Assembly: GCA_002375985.1 (NCBI GenBank)
Contig: DFNH01000016.1
Coordinates: forward strand, 66,739 to 130,738
Direction: 5' to 3'
DNA length: 64,000 bases
DNA from: Firmicutes bacterium UBA3572
GTDB taxonomy: Bacteria; Bacillota; Desulfotomaculia; Desulfotomaculales; Desulforudaceae
The position numbers and the translations under genes are program-made. The notes under the pieces are model-generated. The model had not been told where the DNA came from. It saw nothing but the letters and a program-made list of their open reading frames with translations, and did not search any database. Below are positions 42,512-51,313 of the stretch, piece by piece; within the stretch, counting starts at the first letter, position 1; each line of letters begins with the position of its first letter.

Positions 42512-44638
42512 TTGGACTTTTTGGCGGAACTAAACCCAGCCCAGACGGAAGCCGTCTGTCAACCGGGCGGGCCGCTCCTGGTCTTGGCCGGGGCCGGTAG
42601 CGGCAAGACGCGGGTCCTGACCTGCCGGATTGCTTATCTTTTGGCCCGTGGAATCGAGGCGCACCAGATTCTGGCCATCACCTTCACCAACCGGGCCGCC
42701 CGGGAGATGAAGGAGAGGGTTGCCCGGCTGGTGCCGCAGGAGGTCCGGGACCTGTGGGTGATGACTTTTCACGCCGCTTGCCTGCGGATTCTACGCCGGG
42801 ATATCCACCAACTAGGCTACGACCGCAACTTCGTGATTTACGATGAAAGTGACCGGCAGACGGTGCTTAAGGACTGTCTTAAAGAACTGGAACTGGACCC
42901 GAAGAAGTATCCTCCGTCTCTTTTTGCGGCGGAGATTTCCTGGCAAAAAAACAACTTGGTCGGCCCGACCCAGTACGCGCAAGGGGCGTGCGACCGATAC
43001 CAAGAACTGGTTTCCCGGGTCTACGCGGCTTACCAGGCACGGTTGGCGCGTAACAACGCCGTGGATTTTGATGACCTGTTGGTCCTGACCGTGCGCCTTT
43101 TCCGTGAAGCACCGGAAACGCTTGCGTATTACCGCCGGCGTTTCCGGCACGTCCTGGTGGACGAGTACCAGGACACGAATCAGGCCCAGTACGTGTTGGT
43201 GAATCTGCTGGCCGCCGAACACCGCAATCTTACCGTGGTCGGCGATCCGGACCAAAGTATTTACGGCTGGCGTGGAGCGGACATTCAGAATATCTTGAAC
43301 TTCGAGCGTGATTACCCCGACGCCCGGATTGTCAAGCTGGAGCAGAACTACCGTTCCACCGGCCGCATCCTGGAGGCGGCCAACCACGTTATCCGGCACA
43401 ACCAAAAGCGCCGGGAAAAAAGACTGTGGACGGCACGGGGCGAGGGCCAGAAACCGGTGCTGTTCCAGGCGGTAGACGAAATCAGCGAGGCGCGGTTTGT
43501 AGCCGATAAGATCCGACAGCTGCGGGCCGCGGGCCGCAGTTACCGGGACTTCGCGGTGTTCTACCGCACGCACGCCCAGTCCCGCGCCCTTGAAGAGGTT
43601 TTACTGCGCAGTGGTGTTCCCTATACTATCGTCGGGGGACTGCGGTTTTACGAGCGGCGGGAAATCAAGGATTTGCTGGCCTACCTCAAGCTCATCGTCA
43701 ACCCGATGGACGGCGTGGCGCTGACCCGGATCATCAACGTGCCCCGGCGCGGCATCGGGGTGGCCTCCCTGCAGAAGTTTTTCGCCTACGTGGCCGATAA
43801 CCCGGTGACGCTCGTGGATGCGCTGCGGGAAGCCGACCGGATTCCGGGGCTCAGTACGAAGGTTCGTGCCGCCATGCAGGAGTTGGGAGAACTCCTGGTT
43901 GCTTGGCGGGAGACGGAAGGCGGGGTCACCGAACAGACACAACGGGTGTTGGCCGACAGCGGCTACCTGGCGGCCCTGGAAGCCGAGCGAACGGTAGAGG
44001 CCCGGACCCGGATCGAAAACCTGAACGAGTTCTTGTCGGTTGCCCGGCAGTTTGACCAGGAGCAGGGGGGCACTTTGGCCGATTTTCTCAACGAATTAGC
44101 TTTGTATACCGACCTGGATCGTTTGGACACGGCCGCCAGCCAGGTAGCCCTGATGACCCTGCATACCGCCAAGGGGCTGGAGTTTCCGGTAGTGTTTATA
44201 ACCGGGATGGAAGAAGGTGTGTTTCCCCATACCCGCGCTTTTTCGGATCCGGCGCAGATGGAGGAAGAGAGGCGTCTTTGTTACGTGGGGATCACCCGTG
44301 CCCAGGAACAGCTGTTTTTAACCTGCGCCTCCCGGCGCATGCTTTACGGTAACGTTTTTTACGGCGTGCCGTCCCGGTTTTTGGCCGAGATCCCGCCCGA
44401 CATGCTCGTCGGCGAGGTGCCCCAGGCCGGGCCGACCGGTTCGCAGCCGGGCGAACCGGCTCCGAGCGTCGCGACGACTTTCCGGGCGGGCGACCGGGTT
44501 CGGCACCGGAAGTGGGGCGAGGGCGTAGTGGTGCAGGCCACCGGTCGTGGACCGGATGCCGAGGTGAAGGTAGCTTTCCCGAATCAGGGTATTAAGACAC
44601 TGCTCGTACGTTACGCACCCTTGGAATTGCTGCGCTAA
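42512..44638 (+). CDS. pcrA: ATP-dependent DNA helicase PcrA/UvrD
   Basis: 708 residues, superfamily 1A helicase with 3'-5' polarity used in repair and plasmid or rolling-circle processes. Walker A is LLVLAGAGSGKTRVLTCRIA; motif Ia ITFTNRAAREMKERV; motif II HVLVDEYQDTNQAQY; motif III VVGDPDQSIYGWRGAD; motif IV KLEQNYRST; motif V MTLHTAKGLEFPVVFITGME; motif VI EEERRLCYVGITRAQ. The C-terminal 60 residues (FRAGDRVRHRKWGEGVVVQA) are the Tudor-like domain that binds RNA polymerase. The TTG at 42512 follows GGGAGG at eight bases and restores the usual start DFLAELNPAQTEAV; an ATG at 42479 overlaps the -10 box and cannot be used from that promoter. Confidence 0.96.
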   Translation: MDFLAELNPAQTEAVCQPGGPLLVLAGAGSGKTRVLTCRIAYLLARGIEAHQILAITFTNRAAREMKERVARLVPQEVRDLWVMTFHAACLRILRRDIHQLGYDRNFVIYDESDRQTVLKDCLKELELDPKKYPPSLFAAEISWQKNNLVGPTQYAQGACDRYQELVSRVYAAYQARLARNNAVDFDDLLVLTVRLFREAPETLAYYRRRFRHVLVDEYQDTNQAQYVLVNLLAAEHRNLTVVGDPDQSIYGWRGADIQNILNFERDYPDARIVKLEQNYRSTGRILEAANHVIRHNQKRREKRLWTARGEGQKPVLFQAVDEISEARFVADKIRQLRAAGRSYRDFAVFYRTHAQSRALEEVLLRSGVPYTIVGGLRFYERREIKDLLAYLKLIVNPMDGVALTRIINVPRRGIGVASLQKFFAYVADNPVTLVDALREADRIPGLSTKVRAAMQELGELLVAWRETEGGVTEQTQRVLADSGYLAALEAERTVEARTRIENLNEFLSVARQFDQEQGGTLADFLNELALYTDLDRLDTAASQVALMTLHTAKGLEFPVVFITGMEEGVFPHTRAFSDPAQMEEERRLCYVGITRAQEQLFLTCASRRMLYGNVFYGVPSRFLAEIPPDMLVGEVPQAGPTGSQPGEPAPSVATTFRAGDRVRHRKWGEGVVVQATGRGPDAEVKVAFPNQGIKTLLVRYAPLELLR

Positions 44639-44687
44639 TGGCCGGTCACGGTTTCCCCGGTGTCCGGAAGGGGAAAACTAGGATAAG

Positions 44688-45560
44688 ATGACCCGCTTAC
44701 TGGTGGTGGCCGCACTGACGGCCCTGATCCACATGATCAACACACTGATCTACGGGGTGCGTTTGGCCGGCATTCAGACGCAGCGTCTGGCCACGGCGAT
44801 CTCGCTGTTTAACGTCATCTTCCTGGTTTCGAGCACGGCACACATGCTTCAGGCCCCGCTTTTATCCACCATTGTGGAACGGGCGATCAATGTCGGGCTG
44901 GGAGGCGCGGCGCACCCGGAGCGGGTAGAAATACTGGTAGAGTCTCCCATTTACCAGGCGCAGTTGGAGATGCTGGCCGCCGATATCCGCTTGGTGATTC
45001 TGGCAGCCAGCTTTGGAACGGTGGTCGGGACACTTTTGATCCCGGTTTTCGTGCAGTTGTTTTCCCTGGTAATCCTCGTTTTCAACCAAGTGGGTTCGGT
45101 ACCCCGGCTGGTGGCCCTGGCCGTGTTTTCGCCCCGGAAGATTTGGCGGAGCATGGCGGGGGTGCATCTTCCAAGGGCGACGGCCGTCCGGAGCGCGGCC
45201 CGGGAGCGGTTGCCCATCCCGAAGGGTTTTCTGGTGGCCAATGTCATCGTCACGGGGATTTACACCATCGGGGTGCTTTCGGCGTTATACGCCGGGGCGC
45301 TTTTTCCCCAGTACCGGTCCACGGCCGTGCTGCTTTCGGCCATCGTGAACGGGTTCGCTACGGTGCTGGTGGCCACCATCGTTGATCCTACCGCGGCCCG
45401 GATTACCGACCAGGCTTTGCGGCGCGAGCGCAGCGTGCGGGATGTGAAGCTGGTGGTGATGTGGCTGGCCGTTACGCGGTTTTTGGGCACTTTGCTGGCC
45501 CAGGTATTGTTCATGCCGGCGGCGCTGTTAATCCGCTGGGTCGCGCAACTACTCGTTTAA
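44688..45560 (+). CDS. amj: Alternate lipid II flippase Amj
   Basis: 290 residues with about six to seven membrane segments. The start TRLLVVAALTALIHMINTLI, YGVRLAGIQTQRLATAISLF, NVIFLVSSTAHMLQAPLLST and the end AVTRFLGTLLAQVLFMPAAL are highly like YdaH/Amj of Bacillus, a lipid II flippase unrelated to MurJ that takes over when MurJ fails. The ATG at 44688 follows AGGA at four bases. It lies between pcrA and ligA. Since murJ is in the same window, this organism has both. Confidence 0.85.
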   Translation: MTRLLVVAALTALIHMINTLIYGVRLAGIQTQRLATAISLFNVIFLVSSTAHMLQAPLLSTIVERAINVGLGGAAHPERVEILVESPIYQAQLEMLAADIRLVILAASFGTVVGTLLIPVFVQLFSLVILVFNQVGSVPRLVALAVFSPRKIWRSMAGVHLPRATAVRSAARERLPIPKGFLVANVIVTGIYTIGVLSALYAGALFPQYRSTAVLLSAIVNGFATVLVATIVDPTAARITDQALRRERSVRDVKLVVMWLAVTRFLGTLLAQVLFMPAALLIRWVAQLLV

Positions 45561-45584
45561 AAGGGCTTTGGGAGGTGGTGGAGT

Positions 45585-47597
45585 GTGACCCTTGAAGAAG
45601 CACGGGCGCGCGTGGAGGAACTGCGCCGCCAGATCGAATATCACGATTACCGTTACTATGTTTTGGACGATCCCGAAATCGAGGACGCCGAATACGACCA
45701 GTTGATGCGCGCGCTGATCGAACTGGAGTCCGCTTTTCCCGAACTGGTAACGCCCGATTCACCGACCCAGCGTGTCGGCGGACAGCCGCGCGCGGACCTG
45801 CCTGCGGTGCGTCACCGGGCGCCCATGCTCAGCCTGGCCAATGCGTTTACGGAGGCCGACCTGCGGGATTTTGACCGCCGGGTGCGGGCGGCGCTGCCCG
45901 GCGAGCCGGTGGAATACGTGGTCGAGTTGAAGTTTGACGGCGTGGCCGTTTCGCTGACTTACCAGGATGGCCGGTTTGTTCAGGGGGCTACCCGGGGTGA
46001 CGGGGAAACCGGCGAAGATGTAACGCCTAACCTGCGTACCCTGCGGTCGTTGCCCCTGCGTCTGCGTGTAGCGTCTCCCGGCACGCTGGAGGTGCGGGGC
46101 GAGGTGTATATGACCAAGAAGGCCTTCGCCAGGCTGAATGAACAACGGGAGGAGGCCGGGCTGCCGCTTTTCGCCAACCCCCGAAACGGGGCCGCCGGCT
46201 CTTTGCGCCAGCTTGACCCCCGCAAGACGGCCGAGCGGTGTCTTGATCTGTGGGTGTACGGTATTGGCTACGCAGAGGGCTTAAGATTTGGGCGTCACAG
46301 TGAAGCCCTGGCGTGGTTACGAGAAGCCGGATTTAGGGTCAACGAGCATATACGCACCCTGGCCACTGTGGATGATGTTCTGGAATATATTGATTGGTGG
46401 CGGGACCGGCGGTTTACACTGCCTTACGTTATCGATGGCCTGGTGATCAAAGTGGACCGGCTGGATCAACAAGAGCGCCTGGGCGCGACGCTTAAGAGCC
46501 CGCGCTGGGCGGTGGCTTTCAAATATCCCCCCGAACAGGCTGAAACCACGGTGGAAGACATCATCATCCGCGTCGGGCGTACCGGGGTGTTGACGCCGAC
46601 CGCCGTCTTTCGCCCGGTGCAACTCGCCGGCACGACGGTCAGCCGGGCGGCTTTGCACAACGAGGACCTGATACGCGCCAAAGACATCCGGATTGGCGAC
46701 CGGGTGGTGATTCACAAGGCCGGCGACATTATCCCCGAGGTTTTAAGATCCAGACCCGAACTACGCACCGGGGCGGAACGGGAGTTTACTATGCCGGACA
46801 ACTGTCCGGAATGCGGCACGCGCGCAAGCCGCGTAGCCGGAGAAGCCGGGGTGTACTGTCCTAACGTGGCCTGTCCCGCAAGACTCCGGGAGAGCATCCT
46901 GCATTTCGTCTCCCGCGGCGCCATGGACATCAACGGCCTGGGTCCGGCGGTGATCCAGCAACTGTTGGACCGCGGCCTGGTGGCGGATCCGGCCGACCTC
47001 TACACCCTGACGCGGGAAGACCTGGTCGGCCTGGAGCGTGTCGGCCCGAAGCTGGCAGACAAGCTCCTGGCCGCGATCCAGAAAAGCAAGGAAAACTCCT
47101 TGGCGCGGCTGATTGTGGCGCTGGGAATCCGGCACGTGGGCGAACGGGCGGCACAGCTTTTGGCGGAACGTTTCGGTTCCCTGGCCGAGTTGATGGCCGC
47201 CGACCGGGATGAGCTGATGGCGGTGCCGGACATTGGTCCCAAAATCGCTGACAGCGTGATCAACTTTTTTGCGCGCGAAGAAAACCGCCGGGTGGTGGAA
47301 AAGCTGGTGGCCGCCGGCGTGAATACGGTCGAAAAAAGGTCTGCGGTTACTCCGAACGGACCGCTTGCCGGCAAAAGCTTCGTTTTGACCGGTAAGCTGG
47401 AAGAATTTACCCGGCACGAGGCCGGTGAAATCATCAAAAAGCTGGGAGGCCGTGTTGTTTCCAGCGTCAGCCGCCACACCGACTACGTGGTCGTGGGCCG
47501 TGACCCGGGCAGCAAATATGATAAGGCGGTTAAGCTTGGCGTTAGAATTCTCACCGAACCCGAGTTTAAACGGCTAATTGCCAATCAGACTCCTTAA
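45585..47597 (+). CDS. ligA: NAD-dependent DNA ligase
   Basis: 670 residues, the standard LigA length. Ia domain (YHDYRYYVLDDPEIEDAEYD); adenylation domain with the lysine in EYVVELKFDGVAVSLTYQ; OB fold; four-cysteine zinc finger CPECGT, C and CP (CPNVACPARL); helix-hairpin-helix repeats (HVGERAAQLLAERF, VPDIGPKIADSV); BRCT domain from LAGKSFVLTGKLEEFTRHEA. The GTG at 45585 follows GGGAGG. Often paired with pcrA in Firmicutes; here amj sits between them. Confidence 0.97.
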   Translation: MTLEEARARVEELRRQIEYHDYRYYVLDDPEIEDAEYDQLMRALIELESAFPELVTPDSPTQRVGGQPRADLPAVRHRAPMLSLANAFTEADLRDFDRRVRAALPGEPVEYVVELKFDGVAVSLTYQDGRFVQGATRGDGETGEDVTPNLRTLRSLPLRLRVASPGTLEVRGEVYMTKKAFARLNEQREEAGLPLFANPRNGAAGSLRQLDPRKTAERCLDLWVYGIGYAEGLRFGRHSEALAWLREAGFRVNEHIRTLATVDDVLEYIDWWRDRRFTLPYVIDGLVIKVDRLDQQERLGATLKSPRWAVAFKYPPEQAETTVEDIIIRVGRTGVLTPTAVFRPVQLAGTTVSRAALHNEDLIRAKDIRIGDRVVIHKAGDIIPEVLRSRPELRTGAEREFTMPDNCPECGTRASRVAGEAGVYCPNVACPARLRESILHFVSRGAMDINGLGPAVIQQLLDRGLVADPADLYTLTREDLVGLERVGPKLADKLLAAIQKSKENSLARLIVALGIRHVGERAAQLLAERFGSLAELMAADRDELMAVPDIGPKIADSVINFFAREENRRVVEKLVAAGVNTVEKRSAVTPNGPLAGKSFVLTGKLEEFTRHEAGEIIKKLGGRVVSSVSRHTDYVVVGRDPGSKYDKAVKLGVRILTEPEFKRLIANQTP

Positions 47598-47631
47598 GGG
47601 CGCACCGCCAGTCAATCTTTCCATGTGCTTT

Positions 47632-47665
47632 GTCACCGGCGCAAAAACCCGGTGACCACTTTTTC
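47632..47665 (+). terminator. Intrinsic terminator after ligA
   Basis: gtcaccgg at 47632-47639 pairs perfectly with ccggtgac at 47649-47656, followed by cactttttcc. Confidence 0.8.
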
Positions 47666-47680
47666 CTGCTATAAATGCGT

Positions 47681-47736
47681 ACCGGCCCGGGCACTCTGAG
47701 TCTAAGAGAGGGGGAATCAGAGTGCCAGGGTCCGGT
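47681..47736 (+). promoter_or_regulatory. Long hairpin that hides the spoIVB ribosome site and start codon
   Basis: ggcactctga (47690-47699) pairs perfectly with tcagagtgcc (47717-47726). One mismatch further out, ccc pairs with ggg, then accgg (47681-47685) with ccggt (47732-47736), with a single bulged base. That is about 18 base pairs. The loop holds gagaggggg, the ribosome site, and the GTG start at 47722 is inside the 3' arm. Confidence 0.6.
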
Positions 47737-49044
47737 AGAAAGAGAATGCACCAGTTTTTATTTGTTTTTTTTGCTATTGTGCTCCTTATTGGCTGCTTTA
47801 CACCCTTTTCACGTAATTTTTTTGGCTTACCCGCCTACCAACATGTATTGGTCGGAGAACCACTAGCCCCTTCGTTCAACTTGCCCACCAGACTTGATCG
47901 TGTCTTGCAATGGCAGGTCGGTCGCCCGGCATACACCGGGGTACTGCTTTCCGACCGTGTGCCGGTGGTGCAGCGGGCCGGGGAGTATTTTGTCAGCCTG
48001 AAGCTTTTTGGTTTAATTCCTCTGCGGCACATGATGGTGGTTGCGGTTCCGGAAGTGAAGGTTGTTCCTGGGGGCCAGTCGATCGGCGTGTTGCTTCATT
48101 CGGAAGGGGTGATGGTGGTAGGGGAAGCGCCGATCCAGTTTCCAGGTGGTCAGGCCTACAGCCCGGCACAGCGCGCCGGCATTCAGGAAGGCGATATAAT
48201 CCTGGCCATCAATGGTCAACAAGTGTATAACGAGGCCGATATTCGGGAAATTATCAACGAAGTCGGCGGGGCGGGCGAGAAGCTGGATGTGCGCGTGAAG
48301 AGAAACGGGTGCGAGTTCCATGTGTACATAAATCCCGGGTACTGTCAAAAGACCGGGCGGTACCGGGTCGGATTACTGGTCAGGGACAGTACGGCCGGGG
48401 TGGGAACGTTAACCTTTTACGAACCGGAAAGCAGGTTCTACGGAGCCCTTGGACACCTTATCACCGATATGCGAACATCTAAAGGAATGGAACTGAGAGA
48501 CGGTAGTATCATCGAAGCTGAAATCCGGGGCATTCGCCCGGGAACGCGGGGCCGCCCCGGGGAAAAACTCGGCGTCTTTTCGGACCGCCCTTTGCTGTCG
48601 GGCTCCATAGAACAAAACACGGTTTACGGTATCTTTGGCACCATGGATGGTGAGCCGAACAATCCACTTTACCAGACACCCGTACCCGTGGGCTTGTTGC
48701 ATCACATCCGCCCCGGCCCGGCCGAGATGCTGACCGTGCTCCGCGGTTGTGAAATTGAGCGTTTCGCTTTGGTAATTGAAGAAGTGCGGCCGGAGGCCGT
48801 CGCGGACGGAAAAGGCCTGGTCATCAGGGTCACCGACGAGCGCCTGCTCCGGGGACCCGGCGGCATTATCCAAGGTATGAGTGGTAGCCCCATCTTGCAA
48901 AACGGGCGGGTGGTGGGGGCCGTAACCCACGTGTTTATCAACAATCCGGCCCGGGGTTACGGGGTGCCGTTGGAGTGGATGCTGCGCGAATGCGGTTTGC
49001 TGCGTCCAACCAACAACCTGCCGGAATTGCGGCAGGCGAGTTGA
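47722..49044 (+). CDS. spoIVB: SpoIVB peptidase (stage IV sporulation protein B)
   Basis: 440 residues. SpoIVB is a serine peptidase (family S55) made in the forespore and sent into the space between the membranes, where it starts sigma-K processing by cutting SpoIVFA. One N-terminal membrane segment (FLFVFFAIVLLIGCF), then a PDZ domain (YSPAQRAGIQEGDIILAING), then the S55 domain with the catalytic His in GALGHLITD and Ser in IIQGMSGSPILQNGRVVGAV. The GTG at 47722 has GAGAGGGGG but lies in a strong hairpin; ATG 47746 is an alternative start with a weaker site. Confidence 0.95.
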   Translation: MPGSGRKRMHQFLFVFFAIVLLIGCFTPFSRNFFGLPAYQHVLVGEPLAPSFNLPTRLDRVLQWQVGRPAYTGVLLSDRVPVVQRAGEYFVSLKLFGLIPLRHMMVVAVPEVKVVPGGQSIGVLLHSEGVMVVGEAPIQFPGGQAYSPAQRAGIQEGDIILAINGQQVYNEADIREIINEVGGAGEKLDVRVKRNGCEFHVYINPGYCQKTGRYRVGLLVRDSTAGVGTLTFYEPESRFYGALGHLITDMRTSKGMELRDGSIIEAEIRGIRPGTRGRPGEKLGVFSDRPLLSGSIEQNTVYGIFGTMDGEPNNPLYQTPVPVGLLHHIRPGPAEMLTVLRGCEIERFALVIEEVRPEAVADGKGLVIRVTDERLLRGPGGIIQGMSGSPILQNGRVVGAVTHVFINNPARGYGVPLEWMLRECGLLRPTNNLPELRQAS

Positions 49045-49077
49045 GACAGCAAATTTGCCCCGTGAAAATAACTCACA

Positions 49078-49110
49078 ATTGCGCGGTAAAGCGCAATCTG
49101 GCTTTTAATT
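49078..49110 (+). terminator. Probable terminator after spoIVB
   Basis: attgcgc, a 6-base loop and gcgcaat form a 7-bp stem followed after a few bases by ctttt. Confidence 0.5.
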
Positions 49111-49141
49111 TCTAATGCTCGTTTAAATTCTTTTGAGTCTA

Positions 49142-49169
49142 GCAGGATATTTTTGCCTGCCCGTCGAAC
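49142..49169 (+). promoter_or_regulatory. Candidate sigma-H promoter of spo0A with overlapping 0A-box-like site
   Basis: gcaggatat at 49142-49150 fits the sigma-H -35 pattern R-n-AGGA-W-W-W; after 12 bases gtcgaac at 49163-49169 fits R-n-n-GAAT except the last base. The same region, cgtcgaa, is one base from the 0A box TGTCGAA. In Bacillus the sporulation promoter of spo0A is sigma-H-dependent and autoregulated. Confidence 0.5.
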
Positions 49170-49228
49170 CAATGCTCAGCAACTCAGGTTACTCGAAACG
49201 AATTTCAATTGGGGGGGCGGGCGTATAT

Positions 49229-49999
49229 ATGGCGGGAGAAACAATCAGTATTCTAATTGCCGATGATAACCGGGAATTCTGCGAGACTTTAAAGGATTTT
49301 CTGCAGCAGCAGGAAGGCTTTGAGCTGGTCGGAGTGGCACACAATGGTACGGAAGCAGTCGACTACATAGAACAAACAAAACCGGATGTAGTGGTGCTGG
49401 ATATCATTATGCCGCATCTGGATGGCATCGGGGTCCTGGAAAAACTGGCGTCGAGCCAAATGGTTCGCAGGCCCAAGATCGTGATGCTAACAGCCTTTGG
49501 GCAGCAGAATATTACCCAAAGGGCGGTCGAACTTGGAGCCGACTACTATATTTTAAAACCTTTTGATTTTACGGTGTTGGCCACGCGGATCCGGCAATTG
49601 GCTGACGGGGTAAGTGTTACGCCTTACGTCACCGCGGTTAAGGAAAGGAACCTCGACGTGGCCGTAACCAATATTGTTCATGAAATGGGGGTACCGGCAC
49701 ACATTAAAGGTTATCATTACCTGCGGGACGCGATATTAATGGTGATCGACGAGATCAGTCTTTTAGGTGCGGTCACCAAGGAACTGTACCCCATGATCGC
49801 CCAGAAGTACAACACCACCCCCAGCCGGGTCGAACGGGCTATCCGGCACGCCATCGAGCTGGCCTGGGACCGGGGAAATGTAGAAATGATGAACAAGTTT
49901 TTTGGCTACACCATCAACCTGGAGCGTGGCAAGCCCACTAATTCGGAATTCATTGCGATGATCGCGGATAAACTCCGTATCGAAGCCAAGGTTAGTTAA
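49229..49999 (+). CDS. spo0A: Sporulation master regulator Spo0A
   Basis: 256 residues. The receiver domain starts ISILIADDNREFCETLKDFL (acidic pair), has the phosphoacceptor in PDVVVLDIIMPHLDGIGVLE and the lysine in YYILKPFDF. The effector domain has the recognition helix region YPMIAQKYNTTPSRVERAIR, nearly identical in all Spo0A proteins. Once phosphorylated it starts sporulation by binding 0A boxes. The ATG at 49229 follows a G-run; the frame is open 32 codons further upstream, into the proposed promoter. It sits directly after spoIVB, the order common to Bacillus and Clostridia. Confidence 0.97.
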   Translation: MAGETISILIADDNREFCETLKDFLQQQEGFELVGVAHNGTEAVDYIEQTKPDVVVLDIIMPHLDGIGVLEKLASSQMVRRPKIVMLTAFGQQNITQRAVELGADYYILKPFDFTVLATRIRQLADGVSVTPYVTAVKERNLDVAVTNIVHEMGVPAHIKGYHYLRDAILMVIDEISLLGAVTKELYPMIAQKYNTTPSRVERAIRHAIELAWDRGNVEMMNKFFGYTINLERGKPTNSEFIAMIADKLRIEAKVS

Positions 50000-50016
50000 C
50001 GAGAAATTAAGTACTC

Positions 50017-50047
50017 AAAAACCTGGTGGTAACGCCGCCAGGTTTTT
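50017..50047 (+). terminator. Intrinsic terminator of spo0A
   Basis: aaaacctgg-tgg pairs with cc-gccaggtttt, ending in a T-run. Confidence 0.85.
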
Positions 50048-50053
50048 ATATCG

Positions 50054-50074
50054 CCCTAAAAACTGGTTTTAGGG
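50054..50074. repeat. Second hairpin after spo0A
   Basis: ccctaaaa and ttttaggg form a perfect 8-bp stem with a 5-base loop a few bases after the spo0A terminator. Confidence 0.5.
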
Positions 50075-50107
50075 AGCTTGGCGGACCGGTTGCCGTTCGG
50101 GGGCTAC

Positions 50108-50137
50108 TTGATCCCTGCCGGGAGGACGTACTATACT
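50108..50137 (+). promoter_or_regulatory. Possible sigma-A promoter of steA
   Basis: TTGATC at 50108-50113, 18-base spacer, TATACT at 50132-50137; start of transcription would be about 30 bases before the steA ATG. Confidence 0.4.
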
Positions 50138-50174
50138 CATTGACAATGATTGGATCTAGGCAGGTCTATTACAC

Positions 50175-51302
50175 ATGGTCGTAATCAGGGGGCGGGCCCG
50201 GATTGACCGCCGTACTAAAAACCTGATAAAGCGCTTAGAGCCCCAGGACATCGCCGTGATTGATCACGACGGAATCGACAAGCTGGCCGCCGAGGGGTTG
50301 GTGGCCTCCCGTGTGAAGGCCGTGATTAACTGCGGTTCTTCGGTCAGCAGCGAATATCCTAATGCCGGGCCGTCTATTATCGTCGGTGCCGGCATCTACC
50401 TATTGGATAAAGTCGGTTCCGAGTTGATGGACCGGATCTCCGAGGGCGCCTTGCTGGAAATCTTGGGGGATAAAATCTATCACGAGGGTCGGCTGGTGGG
50501 CCAGGGGCAGGTGCTGACGCCGGAGATTATTGAGGATGCCCTCGAAAAATCCCGGGCGCAGATGGATGCCGTCTTGGCGCGGTTTGTCGAAAACACCCTG
50601 GTATACGCGCGCCGTGAGGTTGGTCTTTTGTCCGGAAGCCAGATTGCCCTACCGGAGATCGATACCGACCTTAAGGGCCGGCACGCGCTGGTAGTCGTGC
50701 GGGGGGATAACTACCGGGAAGATCTGCAGACCATCCGCTCCTACATCCACGAAATGCGCCCGGTGTTGATCGGCGTGGATGGGGGCGCCGACGCTCTCCT
50801 CGAGTTCGGACTCCGCCCGGACATCGTGATCGGTGACATGGATAGTGTGTCCGATCGGGCCTTGCTGGCGGCGCGTGAAATTGTTGTCCACGCCTATCCT
50901 AACGGCCGCGCGCCCGGTCTGGAGCGGGTGAAGCGGCTGGGTCTGCCGAACAAGATTTTCGCGGTGCCGGGTACTTCAGAGGATGCCGCGATGCTTTTGG
51001 CCTACGAAAAGGGTGCCGACCTGATCGTGGCGGTTGGTACCCACTCCAACCTGTTCGATTTCTTGGAGAAGGGACGCAAAGGGATGGCCAGTACTTTTCT
51101 AGTGCGGCTGAAAGTGGGATCCCGTCTGATCGATGCCCGCGGCGTTTCCCAGCTCTACCGCCGCTCGCTGCGGCCCAGACACGTAGCCGTAATTGTACTC
51201 GCGGCCTCCCTGCCGCTGGTGGCCGTGCTTATGCTGACTCCCGCCACCCGCGAGATCCTGTGGCTTTTGTATATCCAATTGCGGGTAATTTTAGGGATTT
51301 GA
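50175..51302 (+). CDS. steA: SteA-like division protein with thiamine-pyrophosphokinase-like domain
   Basis: 375 residues. The middle (LIGVDGGADALLEFGLRPDI with VIGDMDSVSD and VPGTSEDAAMLLAYEKGADL) has the fold of thiamine pyrophosphokinase catalytic domains. The N-terminal 160 residues are specific to this family, and the C-terminus has one or two membrane segments (HVAVIVLAASLPLVAVLML). The actinobacterial homologue SteA forms a complex with SteB at the division ring. The next gene is the SteB-like protein, the same pair. TPP synthesis itself is unlikely; the nucleotide-binding role is unproved. The ATG at 50175 has a weak site (GGCAGG at 10 bases). Confidence 0.78.
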   Translation: MVVIRGRARIDRRTKNLIKRLEPQDIAVIDHDGIDKLAAEGLVASRVKAVINCGSSVSSEYPNAGPSIIVGAGIYLLDKVGSELMDRISEGALLEILGDKIYHEGRLVGQGQVLTPEIIEDALEKSRAQMDAVLARFVENTLVYARREVGLLSGSQIALPEIDTDLKGRHALVVVRGDNYREDLQTIRSYIHEMRPVLIGVDGGADALLEFGLRPDIVIGDMDSVSDRALLAAREIVVHAYPNGRAPGLERVKRLGLPNKIFAVPGTSEDAAMLLAYEKGADLIVAVGTHSNLFDFLEKGRKGMASTFLVRLKVGSRLIDARGVSQLYRRSLRPRHVAVIVLAASLPLVAVLMLTPATREILWLLYIQLRVILGI

Positions 51303-51313
51303 GGGGAACAATA

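Noticed and set aside
50139..50170. TTGACA at 50140 with TCTATT as the steA promoter
   Set aside because: The transcript would start inside the steA start codon; the pair at 50108-50137 is better placed.
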